From Pseudomonas parafulva (lineage in GTDB: Bacteria > Pseudomonadota > Gammaproteobacteria > Pseudomonadales > Pseudomonadaceae): DNA of 64,000 nt. Shown here piece by piece: positions 24,806-33,020 of this stretch. Every line of letters starts with the position of its first letter. The first letter of the stretch is position 1. The stretch covers positions 62,001 to 126,000 of the forward strand of contig NZ_CP019952.1 of assembly GCF_002021815.1 (NCBI RefSeq). Direction: 5' to 3'. The notes under the pieces are model-generated. The model ran no database searches and was not told the origin of the DNA. It was given only the letters and a program-made list of their open reading frames with translations. A program made the translations under genes and the position numbers.

Positions 24806-26506
24806 ATGAGCGACGCTCTGCGATTTTCGGTCTTTTTTGATGGCACCGGGAATAACAAAGACCTGGACCAACCTAAAGGCATGCACACGAACGTGGCTCG
24901 CCTGTACGACCTGGATAATGCCCAAGGTACCAACTTGGCCAGAAACTCCGGTCACGCGCCCGCTCAGTACGACAGTACCTTGCGTACGGGACAGTCCGAG
25001 AAGGTGTACTTCGACGGCGTCGGCAGTCAGGCACAGACGTCCGTTCGCTCGGCACTGGAAGGTGGGACGGGCCTGGGCGGGCAGGAGCGGGTTGAGCAGG
25101 CGTACAACGCCATCGTGGCGTTCCATAACAAATACCCGGATCAGAAAGTCGATGTAAACATCGTCGGTTTCAGCCGTGGTGCTGCCCAGTCGCGTGCCTT
25201 GGCCAACGAGTTCATCGATCGTGGTGTGCCCAAGCTCGATGACCAAGGCAAAAGCACGGGCGAATACCTGATTCCTCCCGGACAAGCTCACGTTCACAAG
25301 TTGGCGATCTTCGATACCGTTGCTTCCTATGGGAACGCCTTGTCCGACGAGCACTTGGGCAAGAACCTGGAAATCAGCAAGAACGTCGACTCCACCACTC
25401 ATCTGGTGGCCAGTAACGAATACCGCGGTACGTTCCGGTTGACCAGTGCGCTGCGCAATGATGACAACTCCAAGATCGAGGAAGTGAAGTACCCTGGCGC
25501 GCATTCGCAGGTTGGGGGTGGGTATAGAAATGATGACCTGGCGGCGGGGCCACTTGCCCACATGTACAACAGCCTTCAGGACGCAGGCTTCGATCTTAAG
25601 CCCATGTTGCCAGAGGATCTTCAACGCGTCGGCCGCTACAACGACATCATCAGGGACCCTGCAAAGGTTCAGGAAGCGTTGATCGATTCCCGGCTCACGG
25701 CTGGCAACGAGGCGTTCAAGCAAGGTGAGGACGGTTCATACTCCGTGCTGGACAATACGCCGTTCATCGGTGAGCGAGGCACGGTATTGAGTTCCAACCG
25801 CCAGACTCGGCCGTTCGATCACGAGACCAATGGTCGAGGCGTGATTTTTGAAAACGACGACTCGCTGAGCAAAACGCGGATCCAGCGTGGCGTGGAGACG
25901 GTCGGGACATGGTTCGAGAAAGCGGGCGATCAACTCAAGAACCGGGCTGCGGAATTCGTGGGTAAGCGTCCCGAAGTCAGTCAAACTGTCGACAAGATGG
26001 GCGACGACCTCTTCGATAAGCAGCTCAAGCAGTTGAATGCGCAGTCCACGGCGCAGAGCCAAGCCATGAAGGCTGCAATGACGCAGTCCAGGCCCGACCA
26101 GGCCTACATCTCTAGCCTGAACCTGCAACCTGTTCCCATACCCGGTCAGAAAAATCGCCCGGGCGAGGAAGACACTCAGGCCCGCCAACGTAGTGAATCC
26201 CACAAGGCAATGGAGGAAAAGGCTAAGTCGCTAAACCCTGGGGCCAGCATTCGCGACGCTGGGCAAGAGGGCCGCTCTGCCACCAGTGGCATGGTCGTGG
26301 ACATGGATGATCACCACATCTTGCAGAAGGTGGGGCGCTCCGATCAGTTCGTGATTCACGACCGTCGTGATGTGGACCCCAATCGTAATTTCCAGATTGG
26401 TAAAAGCACGGCCATCGTCAACGAGAAGGGGCTTGGCGAGGTCGCGCGCGACATGGCACCCAAACTCTCCCTCGAAACAGGACTGGGCCAGGCGATGCGC
26501 AGATGA
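24806..26506 (+). CDS. DUF2235 (Tle1-like) lipase effector 2 with KfrB-like C-terminus
   Basis: 566 residues, collinear with effector 1 through residue 240 and again at the C-terminus. Catalytic candidates sit at the same numbers: GFSRGA (S123), IFDTVA (D170), GAHSQVGGGY (H233). The middle (about 340-440) has diverged strongly. The C-terminal module at about 494-544 (SGMVVDMDDHHILQKVG, FVIHDRRD, GKSTAI) is the most conserved part outside the hydrolase core. No signal peptide, so export needs the T4SS. ATG 24806 has an AGGGACG Shine-Dalgarno. GC content is higher than in pair 1. It overlaps the next gene by four bases. Confidence 0.82.
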   Translation: MSDALRFSVFFDGTGNNKDLDQPKGMHTNVARLYDLDNAQGTNLARNSGHAPAQYDSTLRTGQSEKVYFDGVGSQAQTSVRSALEGGTGLGGQERVEQAYNAIVAFHNKYPDQKVDVNIVGFSRGAAQSRALANEFIDRGVPKLDDQGKSTGEYLIPPGQAHVHKLAIFDTVASYGNALSDEHLGKNLEISKNVDSTTHLVASNEYRGTFRLTSALRNDDNSKIEEVKYPGAHSQVGGGYRNDDLAAGPLAHMYNSLQDAGFDLKPMLPEDLQRVGRYNDIIRDPAKVQEALIDSRLTAGNEAFKQGEDGSYSVLDNTPFIGERGTVLSSNRQTRPFDHETNGRGVIFENDDSLSKTRIQRGVETVGTWFEKAGDQLKNRAAEFVGKRPEVSQTVDKMGDDLFDKQLKQLNAQSTAQSQAMKAAMTQSRPDQAYISSLNLQPVPIPGQKNRPGEEDTQARQRSESHKAMEEKAKSLNPGASIRDAGQEGRSATSGMVVDMDDHHILQKVGRSDQFVIHDRRDVDPNRNFQIGKSTAIVNEKGLGEVARDMAPKLSLETGLGQAMRR

Positions 26507-27267
26507 CACTCACCAGCACGCATTGCACCCCCGCCCCTGCCGATCAGGTAGCAGCCCCGGGCATTCGATTCCAGACCGGTGCGCTCGAAGCGTTGAAGTG
26601 GCTGGCATTGCTGTTGATGACCGGCGATCACGTGAACAAGTACCTGTTCAACGAGACGCTTCCCTACCTGTTCGAAGCTGGCCGTATCGCGATGCCGCTG
26701 TTCGTGATGGTGCTGAGCTACAACCTGGCGCGCCCAACGGCTTGGCCCAATGGCGGCCACCGGCGTACCGCCTGGCGCCTGCTGGGCTTCGGCGTGCTCG
26801 CCACGCCGCCGTTCATCGCCTTGGGCGGGCTGTGGTGGTATGGCTACTACCCCTTGAACATCCTCTTCACCCTGCTGGTGATTACGCTCACCCTGGCCGC
26901 CTGCGAGCTCGCCTTGGCAGGCCAACGCTGGGCGTGGTTCGTGGCGCTGATGGTATGCGTGCTGGGTGGCGCACTGGTGGAGTTCTGGTGGCCGGCGGTG
27001 CTGCTGGGGCTGTGTACAACCTGGTTCGTCCGCCGTCCCAATCCGATAGCCGCATTGGGCGCAGTGCTCTCGTTGGCATCGCTTACCTATATCAATGGCA
27101 ATGCCTGGGCCATGGCTGCCCTGCCCCTCGTGCTGCTGGCGCGCGGCCTGTCACTGAACGTGCCGCGGTGGCGCTGGCTGTTCTATGCCTATTACCCCCT
27201 GCACCTTGCGGCGCTTTGGCTGATCCGTATCCCCATGGCCAAGGCCGGCTACCTGTTCCTGATTTGA
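26503..27267 (+). CDS. TraX/TrbP family membrane protein
   Basis: 254 residues with about eight hydrophobic helices and the TraX signature at the N-terminus: ALEALKWLALLLMTGDHVNK, then FNETLPYLFEAGRIAMPLFV. TraX of F acetylates the pilin N-terminus, and RP4 TrbP is a relative in the Tra2 region. For a cyclic TrbC-type pilin the target would differ, so the substrate here is open. Its start overlaps the stop of effector 2 (ATGA), so the two are translationally coupled, which links the effector cassette to the secretion operon. Another option is a role in surface modification. Confidence 0.8.
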   Translation: MTLTSTHCTPAPADQVAAPGIRFQTGALEALKWLALLLMTGDHVNKYLFNETLPYLFEAGRIAMPLFVMVLSYNLARPTAWPNGGHRRTAWRLLGFGVLATPPFIALGGLWWYGYYPLNILFTLLVITLTLAACELALAGQRWAWFVALMVCVLGGALVEFWWPAVLLGLCTTWFVRRPNPIAALGAVLSLASLTYINGNAWAMAALPLVLLARGLSLNVPRWRWLFYAYYPLHLAALWLIRIPMAKAGYLFLI

Positions 27268-27277
27268 GGAGTGCTTG

Positions 27278-27817
27278 ATGAAAATGCCCACCCCCATCAA
27301 CCCGCCGGCCGATGATGCCGGCCAAGGGATCGAGGCGCAGGTCCAGGCATTGGCAGCCGAGCAGGCTGCACTGCTGCAGGGCAGTTCGGTGCAGGCCCGC
27401 TATGATCAGGCCCTTGGCGAACTGGTGGAGCAGAAAGCCGATCAGGCGGGTGCGCTGGAACAGCGGCTGGAGAACATGCTCGATCGCCAGCAAGCGCAAT
27501 TGCAGCAGAACATGGCTTCACGCCCAGGCATGATCGCCCTGCCCTCCACGCGTGCTGCCTGGGAACAGGCGAACCAGCGCTGCCAGGCACGCCTGCAACA
27601 GTTGCAGGCACGCCTGGAGCGGGTGCAGGACCTGCACCATGGCATGGGTCTGTACTCCCCTCGTATCGAGGAAATGGCAGCGCGCCAGTTACGAGCCCAG
27701 CAACCTGAGCTGGTCGAGCAATGGAGCCTGCAACGCCAGGCTGAGCGCAGCTTGACCGAAACACAGCGCCGCAGCCTCACCCAAGAGCTGAGCCGTGGCC
27801 GGACACCATCGCCATGA
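27278..27817 (+). CDS. coiled-coil protein upstream of traG
   Basis: 179 residues from ATG 27278 (GAGGAG Shine-Dalgarno 10 bases before). No signal peptide and no transmembrane segment. Almost wholly helical and Gln/Ala/Leu-rich with heptad-like spacing (LEQRLENMLDRQQAQLQQNM, RCQARLQQLQARLERVQDL). Near the C-terminus is a distinct element, MGLYSPRIEEMAARQLRAQ, which looks similar to C-terminal segments I associate with IncP-type relaxase or Kfr proteins, from memory and unverified. Placed between the effector cassette and the coupling-protein gene, it could be a substrate adaptor or chaperone. I do not recognise a named family. Confidence 0.6.
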   Translation: MKMPTPINPPADDAGQGIEAQVQALAAEQAALLQGSSVQARYDQALGELVEQKADQAGALEQRLENMLDRQQAQLQQNMASRPGMIALPSTRAAWEQANQRCQARLQQLQARLERVQDLHHGMGLYSPRIEEMAARQLRAQQPELVEQWSLQRQAERSLTETQRRSLTQELSRGRTPSP

Positions 27818-27863
27818 TTCCAGCCCTTTTTCCCACTCACTTCATCCTTTCCGGAGCCCATCC

Positions 27864-29702
27864 ATGAAGCACAACAACGCCGTTGGGCCGCAAATTCGCG
27901 GCGAGAGACGCGGCGGCGCCAGCCGTTGGCAAGCTTTGCTGGCGCTGGCGTTTCTGCTCGCCGGGTTGGCCACTGCCACGCAATATTTCGCCTATCTGTT
28001 CAACTATCACGCCGCCCTTGGGCCTAACCTCAACGGGGTCTATGCCCCTTGGATGATCCTGGTGTGGGCCGCTCGCTGGTCGACCGAACAGCAGGACGCG
28101 CTGATGACCGCAGGCTCCGTCGGAGTACTGGTCACAGGGGTTGGCCTGATTGCCGTGGTGGTGGTGCGCATGATCACCAACAACAGTGCCCAGGCCAACG
28201 CCTTCCTGCACGGTTCGGCGCGCTGGGGTGGGCACAAGGACATCCAGAGCGCGGGTTTGCTGGCCGATGAAGGCGTGTACGTCGGCGCCTGGCTCGATAA
28301 GCGCAACAAGCTGCATTACCTGCGTCACAACGGGCCGGAACACATCCTCACCTTTGCCCCCACGCGCAGTGGTAAGGGCGTGGGGCTGGTGATTCCTACC
28401 TTGCTGTCGTGGAAGCACAGCGCTGTGATCACGGACCTCAAGGGTGAGCTGTGGGCGTTGACCGCAGGGTGGCGCCAGCAGCATGCGGGCAACCGTGTGC
28501 TGCGTTTCGAACCGGCGACCGCCAATGGCTGCGTGGGTTGGAACCCGCTGGAAGAGATTCGCCTGGGCACCGAGTTCGAGGTGGGGGATGTACAGAACCT
28601 GGCCACGCTGATCGTCGACCCTGACGGCAAGGGCCTGAACGACCATTGGCAGAAGACTTCGCAGGCCATGCTGGTCGGCTGCATCCTGCACCTGTGCTAC
28701 CGCGCCCAGGATGAAGGGGGCGTGGCCAGCCTGCCGATGCTCGATGCCATGCTGGCCGATCCGTCCCGGCCCATTGCGGAGCTGTGGGAAGAGATGACCC
28801 ATTACGGTCACCTGGACGGCGAAAACCACCCGCTGGTGGGCTCTGCCGCGCGTGACATGCTCGATCGGCCGGCCGAGGAAGCCGGCTCGGTGCTCTCTAC
28901 CGCCAAATCCTACCTGTCGCTGTTCCGCGACCCGATCGTGGCCCGCAACGTGGCGCGCTCGGAGTTCAAGATCCGCGACCTGATGAACCACGATGACCCG
29001 GTCAGCCTGTTCATCATCACCCAGCCCAACGACAAGGCGCGCCTGCGCCCGCTGGTGCGAATTCTGGTGAACATGATCGTGCGGCTGCTGGCCGACAAGA
29101 TGGACTTCGAGGACGGCCGGCCCAAGGCCCACTACAAGCACCGCCTGTTGATGATGCTCGATGAGTTCCCAAGCCTGGGCAAGCTGGACATCATGCAGGA
29201 GTCGTTGGCGTTCGTGGCCGGCTACGGCATCAAGTGCTACCTGATCATCCAGGACTTGTCGCAGTTGCAGGAATTCTACGGGCAGAACGAGAGCATCACC
29301 TCCAACTGCCATATCCAGAACGCCTACCCGCCTAACCGCGTGGAAACCGCCGAGCATCTGTCCAAGCTGACAGGCCAGACTACCATCGTGAAAGAGCAGA
29401 TCACCACCAGCGGGCGCCGCTCCAGTGCGTTGCTCGGGCAGGTTTCGCGCACTATTCAGGAGGTCCAGCGCCCCTTGCTCACCACCGACGAAGCCCTGCG
29501 CATGCCTGGCCCGCGCAAGGACAGCCAGGGCAACATTCAGGAAGCCGGCGACATGGTGGTGTACTGTGCAGGTTACCCGGCGTTCTACGGCAAGCAGCCG
29601 TTGTACTTCCAGGACCCGATCTTCCTGGCCCGCGCCAAGGTGCCTGCGCCGCGCGAGAGCGATCGCACCATCGACCTGCGGGACACTGCGACCCCGGCAT
29701 GA
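27864..29702 (+). CDS. traG: TraG, VirD4-type coupling protein
   Basis: The receptor ATPase that selects substrates and hands them to the channel. 612 residues from ATG 27864. Two N-terminal transmembrane helices (ALLALAFLLAGLATATQYF and VGVLVTGVGLIAVVVVRMI) are followed by the TraG/VirD4 nucleotide-binding domain with Walker A APTRSGKGVGL and Walker B LLMMLDEFPSLGKLD. It is normal in length and intact. Without a relaxase nearby its substrates are probably the tagged lipases. The upstream gene ends 46 bases before; traF overlaps its stop by four bases. Confidence 0.95.
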   Translation: MKHNNAVGPQIRGERRGGASRWQALLALAFLLAGLATATQYFAYLFNYHAALGPNLNGVYAPWMILVWAARWSTEQQDALMTAGSVGVLVTGVGLIAVVVVRMITNNSAQANAFLHGSARWGGHKDIQSAGLLADEGVYVGAWLDKRNKLHYLRHNGPEHILTFAPTRSGKGVGLVIPTLLSWKHSAVITDLKGELWALTAGWRQQHAGNRVLRFEPATANGCVGWNPLEEIRLGTEFEVGDVQNLATLIVDPDGKGLNDHWQKTSQAMLVGCILHLCYRAQDEGGVASLPMLDAMLADPSRPIAELWEEMTHYGHLDGENHPLVGSAARDMLDRPAEEAGSVLSTAKSYLSLFRDPIVARNVARSEFKIRDLMNHDDPVSLFIITQPNDKARLRPLVRILVNMIVRLLADKMDFEDGRPKAHYKHRLLMMLDEFPSLGKLDIMQESLAFVAGYGIKCYLIIQDLSQLQEFYGQNESITSNCHIQNAYPPNRVETAEHLSKLTGQTTIVKEQITTSGRRSSALLGQVSRTIQEVQRPLLTTDEALRMPGPRKDSQGNIQEAGDMVVYCAGYPAFYGKQPLYFQDPIFLARAKVPAPRESDRTIDLRDTATPA

Positions 29703-30238
29703 AACGACCGCTGAGCGTGGCTGCCGCCGTGGCGATCCTGTGTTTCCTGCTGTTGCCCCTGGCGCTGCACTGCGGCGCCAGGATCAACGTGACCAGTAGT
29801 TTCCCGCCCGGTATCTATTGGGTAGTCGACAAGACGCCGGCCAAAGGCGACCTGGTGATGTTCTGCCCGCCCGAGCAACCTCTGTTCGATCTGGCCCACA
29901 GCCGTGGCTACCTGGGCAGCGGATCATGCCCTGGCGGCTACATGCACATGCTCAAGCGCCTTGTGGCCGTGGCGGACGACGAGGTGGACTTTGCCGAGAC
30001 GGGCGTGCGGGTCAATGGTCAGTTGCAGGTGCGCAGCCAGCCGCTGGCCAAGGACCCCAGTGGGCGGAGCATGCCACGCCCGCCTCAGGCTCACCTGCGC
30101 CTGGCGGACAGCGAGGTGCTTCTGCTCTCCGACTACAGCAGCTTGTCGTTCGACGGTCGCTATTTCGGGGTCTTGCCGCGCAAGCAGGTGAACGAAGTGG
30201 TCAGGCCTTGGCTGGTATGGCAGCGCGAGCCACGTTGA
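29699..30238 (+). CDS. traF: TraF, S26-type pilin peptidase/cyclase
   Basis: In RP4 this enzyme removes the TrbC C-terminal peptide and joins the pilin ends. 179 residues: a membrane anchor (VAAAVAILCFLLLPLALHC), the nucleophile region VTSSFPPGIYWV (S34), the general base in HMLKRLVAV (K86), and FDGRYFGVL (D152), which match the Ser-Lys-Asp residues of RP4 TraF. Two extra cysteines (FCPP, SCPGG) are typical. Its presence fits the AELA processing site in TrbC. Last gene of the island; a hairpin follows at once. Confidence 0.92.
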   Translation: MKRPLSVAAAVAILCFLLLPLALHCGARINVTSSFPPGIYWVVDKTPAKGDLVMFCPPEQPLFDLAHSRGYLGSGSCPGGYMHMLKRLVAVADDEVDFAETGVRVNGQLQVRSQPLAKDPSGRSMPRPPQAHLRLADSEVLLLSDYSSLSFDGRYFGVLPRKQVNEVVRPWLVWQREPR

Positions 30239-30240
30239 GC

Positions 30241-30261
30241 GCTGGGGGTTTAATCCCCAGC
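30241..30261 (+). terminator. hairpin at the end of the T4SS island
   Basis: GCTGGGG / CCCCAGC stem with a seven-base loop, two bases after the traF stop. No T-run follows, so it is a plausible but not classical terminator. The 260 bases after it, up to the carbonic anhydrase gene, are AT-rich and show no gene. Confidence 0.55.
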
Positions 30262-30524
30262 CTCACTAATCCAAGCAAATAATTGCAGTCATGGTACTTG
30301 GCAATTGATGCTTTTTTGCTACTATTGAAGCACCCTCCTGATCATCTGGAACGCCCGTTCTAGAGCCTCCGAATTAAGTTTCAGTTAAGTTTTCCCGGCT
30401 AGCGTAGGAAATCAGTCCACACCGACTGTGATTTATGCTCAATGCCTGTCATCTAAATCCCAGCATTGCCAGAATCTTTCACCGGTAAAATGGATTTGCC
30501 TACTCACCGTCAAGAGGATGAATC

Positions 30525-31244
30525 ATGCCCGTAAAGGACCCATCCAAGGTCGTGCCGCAGGTCCCTGCGGAAAGCGCCGATGCCGCCCTGAAGCACATTG
30601 TCGACGGCTTCCTGCGCTTTCATCATGATGTTTTTCCTGAGCAGCAAGAGCTGTTCAAGAAACTCGCCACGGCGCAAACGCCGCGCGCCATGTTCATTAC
30701 CTGCGCCGACTCGCGCATCGTGCCGGAGCTGATCACGCAGAGCTCGCCGGGCGATCTGTTCGTCACCCGCAACGTCGGTAACGTGGTCCCCCCTTATGGA
30801 CAGATGAACGGCGGCGTTTCCAGCGCCATCGAGTACGCCGTCATGGCGTTGAAAGTGCATCACATCATCGTCTGCGGCCACTCCGACTGCGGCGCCATGC
30901 GCGCCGTGCTCAACCCGCAGTCGCTGGCCAAGATGCCGACCGTCAGCGCATGGCTGCGTCATGCCGAAGTAGCCCGCACCGTGGTAGAGAACAACTGCTC
31001 GTGCGAAACCGAGCATGAGAACATGCAGGTGCTGACCAAGGAAAACGTCATCGCCCAGCTGCATCACCTGCGTACGCACCCCTCCGTCGCCTCGCGTCTT
31101 GCCGCGGGTGAGCTGTATATCCATGGCTGGGTGTACGACATCGAGACCAGCAAGATCGAAGCCTACGACGCCTTGAGCGACAGCTTCCTGCCGCTGTCGG
31201 CAGACCAGCCAGTGCCCTGCGCCACGCCGAGAGGCCGCTACTAA
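30525..31244 (+). CDS. beta-carbonic anhydrase
   Basis: Zinc enzyme that interconverts CO2 and bicarbonate in the cytoplasm. 239 residues with the full ligand set: CADSR (C60, D62) and HSDCGAM (H119, C122). The ATG follows AGAGGATG. It is paired with a SulP anion transporter gene 190 bases downstream, a common pairing in Pseudomonas that suggests bicarbonate handling. It is the first core gene to the right of the island; in P. aeruginosa the equivalent is PA0102. Confidence 0.93.
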   Translation: MPVKDPSKVVPQVPAESADAALKHIVDGFLRFHHDVFPEQQELFKKLATAQTPRAMFITCADSRIVPELITQSSPGDLFVTRNVGNVVPPYGQMNGGVSSAIEYAVMALKVHHIIVCGHSDCGAMRAVLNPQSLAKMPTVSAWLRHAEVARTVVENNCSCETEHENMQVLTKENVIAQLHHLRTHPSVASRLAAGELYIHGWVYDIETSKIEAYDALSDSFLPLSADQPVPCATPRGRY

Positions 31245-31434
31245 GCGACCCGACCACCGCTGAACCTTGATGGCCGGCTACACCCCGTTGGGGTGTGGCG
31301 TGGCCGTCTGCTGCCCTGAATTCCCTGACTGGTGTGCCGGCTGCTGCGCTGGCGGCCTGCTGCTGCGCGCCTGTCGGGGCTAAACGTGCCCACGGCCAGA
31401 GGAATGGCCGTGCGATAGAGAAAGGAGTATTACG

Positions 31435-32967
31435 GTGAACATTACACAGCTGAAAGCGGCCCTGCCGCGTGAGTTGCTGGCCTCGGTAGTGGTCTTTCTG
31501 GTGGCCCTGCCCTTGTGCATGGGCATTGCGATCGCCTCCGGCATGCCGCCGGCCAAGGGGCTGATCACCGGTATCATCGGCGGCATTGTCGTCGGTTTTC
31601 TCGCCGGCTCCCCGTTGCAGGTCAGCGGACCGGCAGCTGGGCTGGCGGTGCTGGTCTTCGAACTGGTGCGCCAGCACGGCATGGCCATGCTCGGGCCGAT
31701 TCTGCTTCTGGCAGGCTTGCTGCAGTTGCTGGCCGGGCGCCTGCGCCTGGGCTGCTGGTTCCGAGTAACGGCGCCGGCGGTGGTGTACGGCATGCTGGCG
31801 GGTATCGGGGTACTGATCGTGCTGTCGCAAGTCCATGTGATGTTCGACACCGCGCCTCAACCGTCGGGCATGCAGAACCTGCTGGCGTTCCCGGCAACCG
31901 TCGCTGGGGCGTTGCCGCTGGAAAGCGCAGGCATGGGTTGGCAGGCCGGTGCATTGGGGTTGGGCACCATGCTCATCATGTGGGGCTGGGAGCGATTGCG
32001 GCCACAACGCTTGCGCTTCATTCCGGGAGCGTTGCTGGGCGTGACAGCCATGACTGCCATCAGCCTGTGGCTGGCGCTGCCGGTGAACCGCGTAGAGGTA
32101 CCGGCGGACTTGTCCGAGGCCATCGACTGGATTCGCTTCGATGACCTGATGAAACTGACTGACCCTGGCCTGCTGGTGGCGGCCTTTGCACTGGCATTCA
32201 TCGCCAGCGCCGAAACCTTGTTGTCTGCCGCAGCGGTGGACCGCATGCACAGTGGCCAGCGTTCGGATTTCGACCGGGAACTGTCGGCCCAAGGCATCGG
32301 CAACATGCTGTGCGGGATACTGGGCGCGCTACCCATGACCGGCGTGATCGTGCGTAGCTCGGCCAACGTTCAGGCCGGCGCACAAACCCGGGCTTCGGCG
32401 ATTCTGCATGGCGTGTGGCTGTTGGCGTTCGTGGTCGTGCTCAGCAGCATCCTGCAGCAGATTCCGATTGCGAGCCTGGCCGGTGTGCTGGTGTTTACCG
32501 GGATAAAACTGATCGATCTCAAAGCCTTCAGGGGCCTTGGGCGTTATGGCCGGATGCCGATGTTCACCTATGCGGCTACCGCCCTGGCGATCATCTTCAC
32601 CGACCTGCTCACGGGCGTCTTGTTGGGCTTTGCTCTGACGTTGCTCAAGCTCGCCTTCAAGGCCGCACGCCTCAAGATCAGCCTGGTGGACCTGCCCAAG
32701 GCCGGGCACATGGAACTTCGCCTGAGCGGCGCGGCAACCTTTCTCAAGGTGCCGGCGCTGACCAAGGTGCTAGACGGCGTACCCGCCGGCACCACGTTGC
32801 ATGTGCCGCTGGGCAATCTCAGCTATATCGACCACGCGTGTCTGGAATTGCTCGAAGACTGGAGCCGCAGCAATGCGGCCAGTGGTTCCAAGCTTCGAGT
32901 CGAGCACAAGCGCTTGAAACGACGGGTGGAAGGACGGTTACGCACCACGTCCGGCGTGGGCGCCTGA
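31435..32967 (+). CDS. SulP family anion transporter
   Basis: 510 residues starting at a GTG with AAAGGAG eight bases before it. About 10-12 membrane helices; the SulP-type segment SPLQVSGPAAGLAVLVFELV (residues 62-81) carries the substrate-binding loop, and LPMTGVIVRSSANVQAGAQT is the second conserved motif. A shortened STAS-like domain follows at about 415-490 (STTLHVPLGNLSYID region). Substrate could be sulfate or bicarbonate; the carbonic anhydrase neighbour favours bicarbonate (inference). Confidence 0.9.
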   Translation: MNITQLKAALPRELLASVVVFLVALPLCMGIAIASGMPPAKGLITGIIGGIVVGFLAGSPLQVSGPAAGLAVLVFELVRQHGMAMLGPILLLAGLLQLLAGRLRLGCWFRVTAPAVVYGMLAGIGVLIVLSQVHVMFDTAPQPSGMQNLLAFPATVAGALPLESAGMGWQAGALGLGTMLIMWGWERLRPQRLRFIPGALLGVTAMTAISLWLALPVNRVEVPADLSEAIDWIRFDDLMKLTDPGLLVAAFALAFIASAETLLSAAAVDRMHSGQRSDFDRELSAQGIGNMLCGILGALPMTGVIVRSSANVQAGAQTRASAILHGVWLLAFVVVLSSILQQIPIASLAGVLVFTGIKLIDLKAFRGLGRYGRMPMFTYAATALAIIFTDLLTGVLLGFALTLLKLAFKAARLKISLVDLPKAGHMELRLSGAATFLKVPALTKVLDGVPAGTTLHVPLGNLSYIDHACLELLEDWSRSNAASGSKLRVEHKRLKRRVEGRLRTTSGVGA

Positions 32968-32984
32968 CCTCGGGCTATGGCCCA

Positions 32985-33011
32985 GGCTGGCCATCGCACG
33001 ATTGGCCAGCC
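32985..33011. terminator. bidirectional hairpin between convergent genes
   Basis: GGCTGGCCA / TGGCCAGCC 9-bp stem with a nine-base loop, in the 53-base gap between the SulP gene and the convergent gene that ends at 33021. It could serve both strands. No T-run. Confidence 0.5.
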
Positions 33012-33020
33012 CGGCCATGC

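Noticed and set aside
10158..30238. Island as a normal integrative conjugative element
   Set aside because: No relaxase, oriT genes, integrase, excisionase, tRNA target or flanking direct repeats are seen in the window.
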